Below, in pieces: positions 18,672 through 31,404 of a stretch of DNA of 64,000 nt. This DNA is from Halovibrio salipaludis. GTDB lineage: Bacteria; Pseudomonadota; Gammaproteobacteria; Pseudomonadales; Oleiphilaceae. The stretch's first letter is position 1. Each line of letters opens with the position of its first letter. A program made the position numbers and the translations under genes. Location of the stretch: NCBI RefSeq assembly GCF_002286965.1, contig NZ_NSKD01000007.1:116129-180128 (forward strand), given 5' to 3'. Under the pieces are notes generated by a model. It saw only the letters and a list, made by a program, of their open reading frames with translations, was not told the origin of the DNA and made no database searches.

Positions 18672-19580
18672 ATGACCCAATACAACCTCACGCACCTCAA
18701 ACAGCTGGAAGCGGAAAGCATCCACATCATGCGGGAAGTGGCAGCCGAGTTCGACAACCCGGTCATGCTCTACTCCATCGGCAAGGACTCCTCGGTGATG
18801 CTCCATCTGGCCCGCAAGGCTTTCTGGCCCGGCCGGATCCCCTTCCCGATGCTGCACGTGGACACCACCTGGAAGTTCAGGGAAATGATCGAATTCCGGG
18901 ATCGCATGGCCGAAAAGTACGATCTCGATATGATCGTCCACATCAATGAGGAAGGCGTAAAGCAGGGCATCGGCCCCTTCAGTCACGGCAGTGCCAAGCA
19001 CACCGACGTGATGAAGACCCAGTCGCTGAAGCAGGCCATGGAGAAGTACAAGTTCGATGCCGCCTTTGGCGGGGCCCGCCGTGACGAGGAGAAATCCCGC
19101 GCCAAGGAGCGCGTCTACTCGTTCCGGGACGAGAATCACCGCTGGGACCCGAAGAACCAGCGCCCGGAGCTGTGGAACATCTACAACGGCCAGATCAACA
19201 AGGGCGAGAGCATCCGCGTCTTCCCGCTCTCCAACTGGACCGAACTGGACGTCTGGCAGTACATCCACCTCGAGAACATCGAGATCGTGCCGCTTTACTT
19301 CTCCAAGCCCCGGCCCGTGGTCGAGCGCGACGGCACCCTGATCATGGTCGATGACGACCGCATGCCCCTGGAGCCGGGCGAAGAGCCCGAAATGAAGTCC
19401 GTGCGCTTCCGCACCCTGGGCTGCTACCCGCTGACCGGCGCCATCGAGTCCGAGGCGGACACGCTGCCCGAGATCATCCAGGAGATGCTGCTGACACGCA
19501 GCTCCGAGCGCCAGGGTCGAGTCATTGACCACGACAGCGCCGGCTCCATGGAGAAGAAGAAACAGGAAGGCTACTTCTAA
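18672..19580 (+). CDS. cysD: Sulfate adenylyltransferase subunit 2 (small subunit)
   Basis: The small subunit of ATP sulfurylase, which forms adenosine 5'-phosphosulfate from sulfate and ATP, driven by GTP hydrolysis in CysN. The 302-residue product has the PP-loop-like [12 protein letters not shown] (from residue 35), [17 protein letters not shown] and the C-terminal [15 protein letters not shown]. The next gene is cysN, 34 bp downstream. No PAPS reductase or sulfite reductase gene is in the window. Confidence 0.97.
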   Translation: MTQYNLTHLKQLEAESIHIMREVAAEFDNPVMLYSIGKDSSVMLHLARKAFWPGRIPFPMLHVDTTWKFREMIEFRDRMAEKYDLDMIVHINEEGVKQGIGPFSHGSAKHTDVMKTQSLKQAMEKYKFDAAFGGARRDEEKSRAKERVYSFRDENHRWDPKNQRPELWNIYNGQINKGESIRVFPLSNWTELDVWQYIHLENIEIVPLYFSKPRPVVERDGTLIMVDDDRMPLEPGEEPEMKSVRFRTLGCYPLTGAIESEADTLPEIIQEMLLTRSSERQGRVIDHDSAGSMEKKKQEGYF

Positions 19581-19614
19581 GCGCGCCCAACCCGGTTTTC
19601 GGAGACAAGATCCA

Positions 19615-21279
19615 ATGTCACATCAGTCAGACCTGATCGGCACCGACATCAACGCCTACCTCAAGCAGCACGAACAGAAGGAACTTCTGCGGCTGCTGAC
19701 CTGCGGCAGCGTGGACGACGGCAAGAGCACCCTCATTGGCCGCCTGCTGCACGACACCAGCATGATCTACGAAGACCAGCTGGCAGCGCTGGAGTCCGAC
19801 AGCTCCAAGGTGGGCTCCACCGGCGAGAAGCTGGACCTGTCGCTGCTCGTGGATGGCCTGCAGGCCGAGCGGGAACAGGGCATCACCATCGACGTGGCCT
19901 ACCGCTACTTCTCCACCGCCAAGCGCAAGTTCATCATGGCCGATACCCCCGGGCATGAGCAGTACACGCGCAATATGGCCACGGGCGCCTCCAATGCGCA
20001 GCTCGCGGTTATCCTGATCGACGCCCGCCATGGGGTGCTGACCCAGACCAAGCGCCACTCCTTCCTGGCTTCGCTGCTGGGCATCAAGCACGTGGTCGTC
20101 GCCATCAACAAGATGGATCTGGTCGACTACAGCGAGCAGCGCTTCAATGAAATCAGGGAGGAGTACCAGCACTTCTGCGGCAACCTCGGACTGGAAGACG
20201 TGCGGTTTGTGCCGATCTCCGCACTCGAGGGCGACAACGTCGTCTATCCCAGCGAGAACATGCCCTGGTTCGACGGCAAGCCCATGATGCAGGTGCTGGA
20301 GACCGTCCCGATCTCCCACGACAAGGACTTCGAGCATTTCCGGTTCCCGGTCCAGTACGTGAACCGCCCGAACCTCGACTTCCGGGGCTTCTGCGGCACC
20401 ATCGCCAGCGGCGTTGTGAAGCCGGACGATGAAGTGGTGGCCCTGCCCTCGGGCCGCTCCACGCGCGTGGACCGGGTCGTGACCTTTGAAGGGGATCAGG
20501 ACGAAGCCCATATCGACCAGGCGGTCACCCTGACCCTGAAAGACGAGATCGACATCAGCCGTGGCGACATGCTGGTGCACGCCGGCAACATGCCCGAAGT
20601 GGCCACCGCCTTCAACGCCAACGTGGTCTGGATGACCGACCAGCCACTGGCTCCGGGCCGCCAGTACGACATCAAGCAGGGGCCTCGCTACACCTCCGGC
20701 GCCATGCGCCGGGTGCACTACAAGACGGATGTGAACACCCTGGAGCAACAGGAAGGCAGCGAACTGGGCCTGAACGAGATCGGCCTGTGCGAGTTCGCGG
20801 TCAGCCATCCGCTGGCCTTTGACCCCTACCCGAACTGCGGCTCCACCGGTGCGTTCATCATCATCGACCGGCTGACCAACATCACCATCGGCGCCGGCAT
20901 GATCAAGAGCACCGCCAGCGACGCCGAAGGCCTGATGAACCCGGTCACCACCGAGGAATGGCAACGCCGGCTCGACCAGAAACCGCTGATCATCGACTGC
21001 GGTGGCGAAGCCGCGGACAAACTGGCCACGGCCCTGCAGCGCAGCCTGTTCGACGTGGGCAAGACCGGCATCGTGCTGGACAACACCAACACGGACTCCG
21101 AGGAAGACCGCGGCAGCATGGCCGAGGTTCTGCGCAGCCAGGGGCTGATCGTGTTCACAACCGGCATCAGCGGAACCCCAGCGGACTACAGTGTCAGCGC
21201 CGATAACGACGCGGGCATCAGCAAGGCCGTCCAGGAGCTGCTCCAGACGCTGCGCCGGGAAAAACGGCTGCAGGGCTGA
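19615..21279 (+). CDS. cysN: Sulfate adenylyltransferase subunit 1 with degenerate APS-kinase-like C-terminus
   Basis: The GTPase subunit of ATP sulfurylase. Walker A is GSVDDGKS (31-38), then DTPGHEQY (110-117) and NKMD (165-168), followed by EF-Tu-like barrels to about residue 440. At 554 residues it is longer than stand-alone CysN (about 475). Residues 457-546 resemble Cys[23 protein letters not shown] and [20 protein letters not shown] follow the spacing of an APS kinase. The P-loop GLSGAGKS is replaced by CGGEAADK, so kinase activity is unlikely. ATG 19615 has GGAG 10 bases upstream; an in-frame upstream GTG at 19525 lies inside cysD. Confidence 0.93.
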   Translation: MSHQSDLIGTDINAYLKQHEQKELLRLLTCGSVDDGKSTLIGRLLHDTSMIYEDQLAALESDSSKVGSTGEKLDLSLLVDGLQAEREQGITIDVAYRYFSTAKRKFIMADTPGHEQYTRNMATGASNAQLAVILIDARHGVLTQTKRHSFLASLLGIKHVVVAINKMDLVDYSEQRFNEIREEYQHFCGNLGLEDVRFVPISALEGDNVVYPSENMPWFDGKPMMQVLETVPISHDKDFEHFRFPVQYVNRPNLDFRGFCGTIASGVVKPDDEVVALPSGRSTRVDRVVTFEGDQDEAHIDQAVTLTLKDEIDISRGDMLVHAGNMPEVATAFNANVVWMTDQPLAPGRQYDIKQGPRYTSGAMRRVHYKTDVNTLEQQEGSELGLNEIGLCEFAVSHPLAFDPYPNCGSTGAFIIIDRLTNITIGAGMIKSTASDAEGLMNPVTTEEWQRRLDQKPLIIDCGGEAADKLATALQRSLFDVGKTGIVLDNTNTDSEEDRGSMAEVLRSQGLIVFTTGISGTPADYSVSADNDAGISKAVQELLQTLRREKRLQG

Positions 21280-21282
21280 CCC

Positions 21283-22302
21283 ATGGCCATCCGCCAGCTC
21301 AGGCTGATGCGGGCCGCCCTGCCCGGTGGCGGCCAAGCGGCCAAGGTCACCGCCGGCCAGCCCATGGCCGAGCCGGGCGGTGACTACGAAGGCCTGCACC
21401 GCCAGCTCAAGAAACTGTTCAACAGCCGCCCCGGCAAAGCCTACGGCCGCTTCTCGGACGACGTCGGGAACCACCCCATCCGCGGATGGCTGGGCAACTA
21501 CCTGGACGGTCAACAGAGCTTCGAGGCCTTCACGGACCAGCTTCTGGACCAGTGGCAGGAGGAGGTCACCCGCGCGGACACCGACCCCGAGCGCCCACTG
21601 CTCATCGTCCATGAATCCCTGGCCGACGGCGAGGTCCTCTACCTGTTTGCACTGGAAATGGATGCCGTCTTCACCCTGGATACCACCCTGGAACTAACCC
21701 CCACGGAAACCATCAGCCGCTCCCGCCTGAACCTGGCAGCCCGCGTTGAACTGGAGGACTGGCGCGGCGAGCAGGGCTCGGAGAACTACCTGACCGTGCT
21801 CCAGGGCCGCGGCACCGGCGAGATCGGCAAGTGCTTCGCGCGCCTGGTGGGCTTTCAGCAGGAAGTGGATGTGGAAGCGGAGACCCGCACCTTCCTGGAG
21901 GCGGTGGAATCCTTCGCCCAACAGCAGACAGAACCCGAACACGCCCAGAGCGTGCGCCACAAGGCATTCGAGTTCTGCAACGAGCAGGAAGCCCTTGGCG
22001 AGCCAGTCCCCCTCTCCGCCCTCTCCAGCTACATCGACGACAGCCAGCCGGAACGCTTCGCGGAGCACGTGGCGGAATCCCAGGCGGTGGAGCCGGACCG
22101 TGTCCTGCACCCGGACCGGCGCAAGGTCCGCAAACTGGTCCGTATCGCCGGCAAGGGCAACGGCCTGAGCCTCTCCTTCTCCTCCGACCTTGTGAACCAG
22201 GCCGTCCACTACGACCGCGACCGGGATGCGCTGATCATCACCCAGGTCCCCCGCAGCCTCAAGGAACAGCTCCAGAGTTATCTGGACGACGCTTCCGACT
22301 AA
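21283..22302 (+). CDS. Nucleoid-associated protein, YejK/NdpA family
   Basis: A 339-residue protein of the NdpA/YejK family, which associates with the nucleoid in E. coli; its biochemical role is poorly defined. Family-like features are an N-terminal region with FNSRPGKAYGRF, the central LLIVHESLADGEVLYLFALE, and the C-terminal LVRIAGKGNGLSLSFSSDLV. It starts 3 bp after the cysN stop, so the two are probably co-transcribed, which looks incidental. A long hairpin element follows the stop. Confidence 0.85.
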   Translation: MAIRQLRLMRAALPGGGQAAKVTAGQPMAEPGGDYEGLHRQLKKLFNSRPGKAYGRFSDDVGNHPIRGWLGNYLDGQQSFEAFTDQLLDQWQEEVTRADTDPERPLLIVHESLADGEVLYLFALEMDAVFTLDTTLELTPTETISRSRLNLAARVELEDWRGEQGSENYLTVLQGRGTGEIGKCFARLVGFQQEVDVEAETRTFLEAVESFAQQQTEPEHAQSVRHKAFEFCNEQEALGEPVPLSALSSYIDDSQPERFAEHVAESQAVEPDRVLHPDRRKVRKLVRIAGKGNGLSLSFSSDLVNQAVHYDRDRDALIITQVPRSLKEQLQSYLDDASD

Positions 22303-22325
22303 GTCGCGCTACCCATAAGCTGTAC

Positions 22326-22436
22326 GCATTGCGGCGGGGGAGCCCTTTCAGGGAGGCTCGATGACAGGATGTCATCGCGCCAGCGCCCAGGGATGGGTTT
22401 ACAGCGGTCCCTGAAAGGGCTCCCCCGCCGTAATGC
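22326..22436. repeat. Long-armed hairpin element, copy 2 (between yejK-like gene and miaB)
   Basis: Two 29-nt arms (22326-22354 and 22408-22436) are complementary with a single mismatch; outer GTAC tetranucleotides (22322-22325 and 22440-22443) extend the pairing past a 3-nt bulge. The 53-nt interior has a hairpin around GATGACAGGATGTCATC and a second around CCCAGGGATGGG, then TTTACAGCG. The core matches the interior of the element at 16418-16529 (GCTCG, CGCGC, AGCG, CCAGGGATGG, AGCG), but the arms share no sequence. No T-run follows. Confidence 0.85.
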
Positions 22437-22481
22437 CTGGTACTGATTCCCATGCCGGAGACAACATCTCAATCTCGCCAC

Positions 22482-22511
22482 TTACGTCCAAACCAGTCCA
22501 GGCGTTATAAT
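22482..22511 (+). promoter_or_regulatory. Candidate miaB promoter
   Basis: A perfect TATAAT (22506-22511) with TTACGT (22482-22487) as a weak -35 at an 18-base spacing, 35 bp before the miaB ATG. It lies after the hairpin element, so the miaB-lnt operon need not depend on read-through. Confidence 0.5.
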
Positions 22512-22546
22512 CACCAATCTTCCAACCAGACAGAACGCCGCCAACC

Positions 22547-23890
22547 ATGGGAAAGAAACTCTTCATCAAGACCCACGGCTGCCAGATGAACGAATACGAC
22601 TCCTCGCGCATGATCGACCTCCTGCGCGAGAGTCACGAGGTGGAGCTGACCGACACCGCCGACGACGCGGACATCCTGCTGCTCAACACCTGCTCCATCC
22701 GTGAGAAGGCCCAGGAAAAAGTCTTCCACCAGCTCGGCCGCTGGAAAAAACTGAAGAACGACAACCCGGACGCCATCATCGGCGTCGGCGGCTGCGTCGC
22801 CAGCCAGGAAGGCCAGGCCATCATCGACCGGGCGCCCTACGTGGACATGGTCTTCGGCCCCCAGACCCTGCACCGCCTGCCCGAAATGATCACCAAGGCG
22901 GACAGCGAGGGCGGCGTAGGCGTGGTGGACGTCAGCTTCCCCGAAATCGAGAAGTTCGACGAACTGCCCGGGCCTGGCGTCGATGGCCCCTCCGCCTTTG
23001 TTTCCATCATGGAAGGCTGCAGCAAGTACTGCTCCTTCTGCGTGGTGCCCTACACCCGTGGTGAAGAACTGAGCCGCCCCGTTGAGGACGTGCTTGAAGA
23101 GGTTCGGGACCTCGCCAGCCAGGGCGTGCGGGAAGTCAACCTTCTTGGCCAGAACGTCAACGCCTACGACGGCGAAACCCTCGATGGCGACACCATGGAC
23201 CTGGCGGAGCTGATCACCTGGGTAGCGGATATCGATGGCATTGACCGCATCCGTTTCACCACCTCGCATCCGGTGGAGTTCTCGGACGCGCTGATCAACG
23301 TCTACGAGCAGGTCCCGGAACTGGTCAGTCATCTGCATCTTCCGGTACAGGCCGGCTCGGACCGGATCCTGGCGCTGATGAAGCGCGGCCACACGACCCT
23401 GGAGTACAAATCCAAGATCCGCAAGCTGCGCCGCATCCGCCCGAACCTGAGTCTCTCCTCGGATTTCATCATCGGTTTCCCCGGTGAAACCGAGAAGGAC
23501 TTCGAGGACACCATGAAGCTGATCAACGACGTGGGCTTCGATGTGTCCTTCAGTTTCGTCTACAGCGCCCGCCCCGGCACCCCGGCGGCGGACCTGCCGG
23601 ACGATACCCCGGAAGAGGTCAAGAAAGAACGCCTGAAGATCCTGCAGGACCGCATCAACCAGCAGGCCATGGACATCAGCCGCAAGATGGTCGGCAACAC
23701 CGAGCGCATTCTTGTCACGGGCGTGTCCAAGAAAGACCCCGGTGAGTACCAGGGTCGGACCGAGAACAACCGGGTCGTCAATTTCCGCACCGACGTGCCC
23801 GGCGTGGTCGGCTCGTTCGTGGACGTTGAGATCACCGAGGCATTGCCGAATTCACTGCGCGGCGTCATGATTGACGACAACCGCTACTGA
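22547..23890 (+). CDS. miaB: tRNA-2-methylthio-N6-dimethylallyladenosine synthase MiaB
   Basis: A radical-SAM methylthiotransferase that adds the 2-methylthio group to i6A37 of tRNAs reading UNN codons. The 447-residue product has the N-terminal UPF0004 domain with auxiliary-cluster cysteines C12, C49 and C83, the radical-SAM triad C158/C162/C165 (CSKYCSFC), and a C-terminal TRAM domain. MiaA, which makes the i6A substrate, is encoded at 54433-55458. It is the first gene of the miaB-ybeZ-ybeY-corC-lnt operon. Confidence 0.98.
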   Translation: MGKKLFIKTHGCQMNEYDSSRMIDLLRESHEVELTDTADDADILLLNTCSIREKAQEKVFHQLGRWKKLKNDNPDAIIGVGGCVASQEGQAIIDRAPYVDMVFGPQTLHRLPEMITKADSEGGVGVVDVSFPEIEKFDELPGPGVDGPSAFVSIMEGCSKYCSFCVVPYTRGEELSRPVEDVLEEVRDLASQGVREVNLLGQNVNAYDGETLDGDTMDLAELITWVADIDGIDRIRFTTSHPVEFSDALINVYEQVPELVSHLHLPVQAGSDRILALMKRGHTTLEYKSKIRKLRRIRPNLSLSSDFIIGFPGETEKDFEDTMKLINDVGFDVSFSFVYSARPGTPAADLPDDTPEEVKKERLKILQDRINQQAMDISRKMVGNTERILVTGVSKKDPGEYQGRTENNRVVNFRTDVPGVVGSFVDVEITEALPNSLRGVMIDDNRY

Positions 23891-23902
23891 GCCGAGGGCC
23901 GA

Positions 23903-24870
<968 letters not shown>

Positions 24871-24874
<4 letters not shown>

Positions 24875-25320
24875 ACCGGGTAACCCTGGACCTGCAGCCT
24901 GAAACCAGTAACGCCAGCCTCCCCTCTGAGGCGGCATTTCAGGCCTGGGTACAGCAGGGCTGGCAGGGCAGCAATGCCATCGAGGTCACCCTGCGCATCG
25001 TGGATGAACCCGAGGGTCACGAGCTGAACCACCAGTACCGGGGCAAGGATTACGCGACCAATATCCTGTCCTTCCCCTTTGAGGCCCCACCCGGCGTGGA
25101 TCTGGGCCTGCTCGGTGACCTGGTCCTCTGTGCCGGTGTGGTTGAACGGGAGGCCCGGGAGCAGGGCAAGGCGCTTGAGGCCCACTGGGCACACCTGGTG
25201 ATTCATGGCATGCTTCACCTGCAGGGCTATGATCATCAGGACGTCAATGAAGCGGAAACCATGGAGAATCTTGAGGTACGCCTCCTTGCTGAACTTGGTT
25301 TTTCCGACCCCTATCAGTAG
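24871..25320 (+). CDS. ybeY: Endoribonuclease YbeY (16S rRNA maturation)
   Basis: A metal-dependent endoribonuclease needed for 16S rRNA 3'-end maturation and 70S quality control. The 149-residue product carries the H3xH5xH metal site in [11 protein letters not shown] (H112, H116, H122) and the upstream family motif [14 protein letters not shown]. It overlaps ybeZ by 4 bp and lies 32 bp before corC. Confidence 0.96.
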
Positions 25321-25352
25321 CACCCCGCGAACAGGAATCCGGAAAGGACCCC

Positions 25353-26192
25353 ATGAGCGACGACTCATCCAACGGCCAGACGAAGAGCTCCTGGCTGGAG
25401 CGATTATCCCAGGCCTTCTCAAGTGAACCCCGCAGCCCAGAGGATCTTCTGCGCATCCTGCGCGATGCGGAGTTCCAGCAGCTGATCGACTCCGATGCCA
25501 TGAGCATCATCGAGGGCGCCATGCAGGTGACGGACATGCGCGTGGAGGAGATCATGATTCCGCGCTCGCGCATGGTGACGGTCAAGGCCGAGGCCGACCC
25601 TTCCTCGTACATCAGCGAGGTCATCGAATCCGCCCATTCTCGATTCCCGGCCATTGGCGATACCTCGGACGAGATCATCGGCATCCTGCTCGCCAAGGAC
25701 CTCCTGCCGCTGGCCCTGCGCAACAACCTCACCCGTGACAGCATCCGCGACATCCTGCGCCCGGCCACGGTCGTCCCCGAGAGCAAGCGCTGCAACCAGT
25801 TGCTCAAGGAGTTCAAGGAGAACCGCAACCACATGGCGATTGTGGTCGACGAATACGGCGGCGTGGCAGGGCTGATCACCATCGAGGACGTGCTTGAGCA
25901 GATTGTCGGCGACATCGAGGACGAGCACGACGTTGATGATGACGACCGCATCCGCGAGCGCGAGCACGGCATCTACGCGGTCAAGGCCCAGACGCCCATC
26001 GATGAATTCAATGAATTCTTCGGCACGGATCTGGACCAGGAAGCTTTCGACACCATTGGTGGCCTGATGCTCAAGGAGTTCGGCCGCCTGCCAAGGCGTG
26101 GTGAAACCACCACTGTGGACCGTTTCCGGTTCAAGGTTCTGAACGCCGACAACCGCAAGATCCGCCTGATCCAGGTCAAACCCATCGCATGA
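25353..26192 (+). CDS. corC: CorC/YbeX family CBS-domain protein
   Basis: A 279-residue cytosolic protein with a pair of CBS domains (about 65-190; MIPRSRMVTVKAEADP and HMAIVVDEYGGVAGLITIEDVLE) and a C-terminal CorC_HlyC transporter-associated domain (about 200-278). It lacks the membrane domain of full CNNM/CorC transporters. YbeX is linked to Mg/Co efflux and, more recently, to ribosome metabolism; its place next to ybeY and lnt is conserved. Confidence 0.94.
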   Translation: MSDDSSNGQTKSSWLERLSQAFSSEPRSPEDLLRILRDAEFQQLIDSDAMSIIEGAMQVTDMRVEEIMIPRSRMVTVKAEADPSSYISEVIESAHSRFPAIGDTSDEIIGILLAKDLLPLALRNNLTRDSIRDILRPATVVPESKRCNQLLKEFKENRNHMAIVVDEYGGVAGLITIEDVLEQIVGDIEDEHDVDDDDRIREREHGIYAVKAQTPIDEFNEFFGTDLDQEAFDTIGGLMLKEFGRLPRRGETTTVDRFRFKVLNADNRKIRLIQVKPIA

Positions 26193-26205
26193 CGCGGGAC
26201 GCGCC

Positions 26206-27720
26206 ATGATCCAGAACCGCCTTTTCCGTATTCCCGCGCTGGTGGCCACCGGCGCGCTCCAGACACTCGCGTTTGCCCCCTTCTATCTGTGGCCCGCTGC
26301 GCTGCTGTCCCTGGTGCTGATCCTGCTTCTGTGCAGCGGCCGGGAGGCGAAGCCCCTGTTCCGGGACGGCTGGTTCCTCGGCCTGGGGCTGTTCGGCAGC
26401 GGCGCCTCCTGGGTCTACGTCAGCATCAGCGAATACGGCATGACGGCCGCGCCGCTGGCAGCGATCATGACACTGCTGTTCGCCATGGGACTGGCGCTGT
26501 TTCCGGCCATCGCCTTCTGGTGCTGGGGCCGGCTCGCAGACGGTCACGCCGGGCGCAGCCTGTGGCTGTTCCCGGCCGTCTGGGTCCTGATGGACTGGGT
26601 GCGCGGCTGGCTTCTGACCGGTTTCCCCTGGCTCTATGCCGGCACCGCCCAGGTGGATGGTCCCATGGCGCCATGGGCACCGGTGCTTGGCGTGCACGGC
26701 GTCACCTTTGTTACAGCCGTCACAGCGGCCCTGCTGGTCACCGCCTGGCACCATTACCGCAACGGCCCCCGCTGGCTGCCCGCCGGTTTCGTGGCCGCCG
26801 CCATACTGCCCTGGCTGCTGGCGCCGCTGCTCAGCCTGGTGGCGTGGACCCAGCCGGAAGGCGAGCCCCTGTCGGTCGCGGCCGTCCAGGGCAACATCTC
26901 CCAGCATGACAAATGGGATCCCGACATGCTCCGGAACCAGATCCGGACCTACCGGGAGCTCACCGAGCCGCTCTGGGGTCGGGACCTGATCCTGTGGCCG
27001 GAAACCGCGCTGCCCGCCACCCAGGGCCAGTCAGCCCAGGTTCTGGATGCACTGGAAAGCCGCGCCTTCGAGACCGGCACAACGCTGGTCACTGGCCTGC
27101 CCTGGTACGGCAACAGCCCACACTACGCGGAGCCGGTCTTCCACAACAGCCTGATGACAGTGGGCCCCGGCCAGGGAACCTATCACAAGCAGCGGCTGGT
27201 GCCATTCGGTGAATACGTGCCGCTGGAATCACTGCTGCGCGGCACCATTGAATTCCTGAGCCTGCCAATGTCGGTTTTCCGGCCGGGACCGGAAAACCAG
27301 CCCCCGCTGCAGGTTGCCGGTGGTGCCCGCACCCATCCTGCTATCTGCTATGAGATCGCCTATGCGGACTTCGTGGCCCAGCAAGCCGTAGACACCGGTT
27401 TCCTCATGACGGTGAGCAACGATGCCTGGTTCGGGCGTTCACTCGGCCCCTTCCAGCATCACCAGATTGCCCGCATGCGGGCGCTGGAGACCGGGCGGGA
27501 GCTGCTGCGCGGTACCAATAACGGGATCACGTCCATCGTGGACCGGGAAGGCCATATCCGCATCCGCGCCCAGCACTATGAGCGGGATGTTCTGAAGGGG
27601 GAAATCCAGCCGATGACGGGGACCACACCTTTCATGGCCACCGGCTCATGGCCGGTCATAACGCTGGCGGCCGTGATGATCGTGTTCGGCCGCCAGCGCC
27701 GGGAAAAGGCAAAGGCCTAG
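26206..27720 (+). CDS. lnt: Apolipoprotein N-acyltransferase
   Basis: An inner-membrane enzyme that adds the third acyl chain to the N-terminal cysteine of lipoproteins. The 504-residue product has about six N-terminal membrane helices and a periplasmic nitrilase-like domain with the catalytic triad E266 (LWPETALP), K328 (YHKQRLVPFGEYVP) and C381 (PAICYEIAY). A final helix is near the C-terminus. The stop codon lies in the palindrome CTAG (27717-27720), which also gives the stop of the convergent gene. Confidence 0.97.
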   Translation: MIQNRLFRIPALVATGALQTLAFAPFYLWPAALLSLVLILLLCSGREAKPLFRDGWFLGLGLFGSGASWVYVSISEYGMTAAPLAAIMTLLFAMGLALFPAIAFWCWGRLADGHAGRSLWLFPAVWVLMDWVRGWLLTGFPWLYAGTAQVDGPMAPWAPVLGVHGVTFVTAVTAALLVTAWHHYRNGPRWLPAGFVAAAILPWLLAPLLSLVAWTQPEGEPLSVAAVQGNISQHDKWDPDMLRNQIRTYRELTEPLWGRDLILWPETALPATQGQSAQVLDALESRAFETGTTLVTGLPWYGNSPHYAEPVFHNSLMTVGPGQGTYHKQRLVPFGEYVPLESLLRGTIEFLSLPMSVFRPGPENQPPLQVAGGARTHPAICYEIAYADFVAQQAVDTGFLMTVSNDAWFGRSLGPFQHHQIARMRALETGRELLRGTNNGITSIVDREGHIRIRAQHYERDVLKGEIQPMTGTTPFMATGSWPVITLAAVMIVFGRQRREKAKA

Positions 27721-28040
27721 ACCACCGCTTCCGCCACCTCGTGAATGGCCATAACTCCCCCTAGCACCACACCACAGAGTGCGAGTGCCAGTAGGGTATT
27801 CACCGAATACTTGATCATCTGGTACTGGCGACGATTGGTCTTCTTGAGCTCGCGGGCCCGCGCCCGCTTCTCGGTGAAGAGATAGAGCAGACAGTTCAGC
27901 GGACTGAAGATCGGCCAGCCCTTGCGCCAGTATTCACCAACGCTCTTATAGCGCTCCTGGCCACGGAATCGGTACACATAGATCATGGACCCTGCAACAA
28001 AGGCCACGATCAGGATAAAAACGGTCACAGCGACCGGCAT
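27717..28040 (-). CDS. Hypothetical small membrane protein with two transmembrane helices
   Basis: I do not recognise the family. The 107-residue product has a membrane helix at about residues 3-24 (VFILIVAFVAGSMIYVY) and another near residues 78-100 (TLLALALCGVVLGGVMAI). Between them is a basic loop, KRARARELKKTNRRQ, likely cytoplasmic. ATG 28040 is chosen because GGGAGGT lies 6-7 bases upstream; the longer frame from 28076 runs through a perfect hairpin. Its stop shares CTAG with lnt. Confidence 0.7.
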   Translation of the reverse strand: MPVAVTVFILIVAFVAGSMIYVYRFRGQERYKSVGEYWRKGWPIFSPLNCLLYLFTEKRARARELKKTNRRQYQMIKYSVNTLLALALCGVVLGGVMAIHEVAEAVV

Positions 28041-28050
28041 GGGCAACCTC

Positions 28051-28085
28051 CCGGAATGAATGGTTTGAACCGCCATTCATTCCGG
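28051..28085 (-). promoter_or_regulatory. 13-bp perfect hairpin abutting the ribosome binding site of the 27717-28040 gene
   Basis: CCGGAATGAATGG (28051-28063) and its exact complement (28073-28085) flank a 9-base loop. On the minus strand the second arm runs straight into the ribosome binding site GGGAGGTT of the gene starting at 28040. No T-run follows on either strand, so a terminator is unlikely. It may be an operator or a translational control hairpin. Confidence 0.5.
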
Positions 28086-28118
28086 GATAGTTCGCAAAAT
28101 CAAGCAAAGACTGTGGGC

Positions 28119-28676
28119 TCAGTCTGTGCCGGGCTCCACATCCGGCGTGTGCGCCGTAATCCGCTCGAAGTAATGGGATTCACACCGCTCACAGGGCTCC
28201 AGTCGGGTTGTTTCAGCCAGTGTCCGCATGTGACCGCAGTTCAGACAGCGCAGAACACCGGCCATGGCCAGCTCGCCCGCAAAATAGTGATCCGCGTCCG
28301 TGTTCTGCAGCTTCTGCTGGAGTTCGAGGGTATCCAGGCGGGTGGGATCGGCGATGGACAGAAGCCGCTCCACCAGCCAGTCCTCGATCCATTCCAGGTC
28401 CGTGCGCAGCCACTCCGCCACACCGTCGCCGGTGCTGGACACAAAGCCCAGCAGATGGGAGAGATCCCGGCGCAGGTAGGCCGCGAGCAGATTCAGCTCA
28501 TCACGGGTGAGTTCGGCCACCTCCTGCTCAAACTCAACCGCTTCCTCAATTTCCTGCTGGAGCTGCTCCCAGGTTCGTTCCTCCGCTTCCGCGAGGCGGG
28601 ACTCCACCCGCTCGAGCATACGGTTGTAGGCGGTCTCGGCACCGTCGCTGAGACGGGGACGCTGCTTATCGGCCAC
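28119..28676 (-). CDS. ybeL: YbeL-like zinc-ribbon protein (DUF1451)
   Basis: A 185-residue acidic helical protein ending in a zinc ribbon, C144-LN-C147 and C162-ER-C165. Length, the N-terminal YNRMLERV-type helix and the ribbon match the YbeL/DUF1451 family, which neighbours leuS in many gammaproteobacteria. The function is unknown. It is divergent from leuS across a 122-bp gap. Confidence 0.85.
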   Translation of the reverse strand: MADKQRPRLSDGAETAYNRMLERVESRLAEAEERTWEQLQQEIEEAVEFEQEVAELTRDELNLLAAYLRRDLSHLLGFVSSTGDGVAEWLRTDLEWIEDWLVERLLSIADPTRLDTLELQQKLQNTDADHYFAGELAMAGVLRCLNCGHMRTLAETTRLEPCERCESHYFERITAHTPDVEPGTD

Positions 28677-28744
28677 TGTTCTCTCCTGCTGATGGGTTGG
28701 AAGTCGGCATGCCTACCTGTCACCTTCTCTCTACGCTAGAATGA

Positions 28745-31384
<2,640 letters not shown>

Positions 31385-31404
31385 TCCGGCTCCGGAGGTC
31401 CCCC

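Noticed and set aside
19627..21612. A 661-codon open frame on the minus strand
   Set aside because: It mirrors cysN and the start of the yejK-like gene; it is low-complexity (rich in His, Gln, Val, Gly) and has no recognisable motif.
16418..22436. CRISPR array or insertion sequence as an explanation for the repeated elements
   Set aside because: There are only two copies ~6 kb apart, with internal palindromes, no spacers, no transposase and no clear target duplications.
22408..22460. Element copy 2 as a simple intrinsic terminator for the yejK-like gene
   Set aside because: No T-tract follows the stem, and the interior with two conserved hairpins is far larger than a terminator loop.
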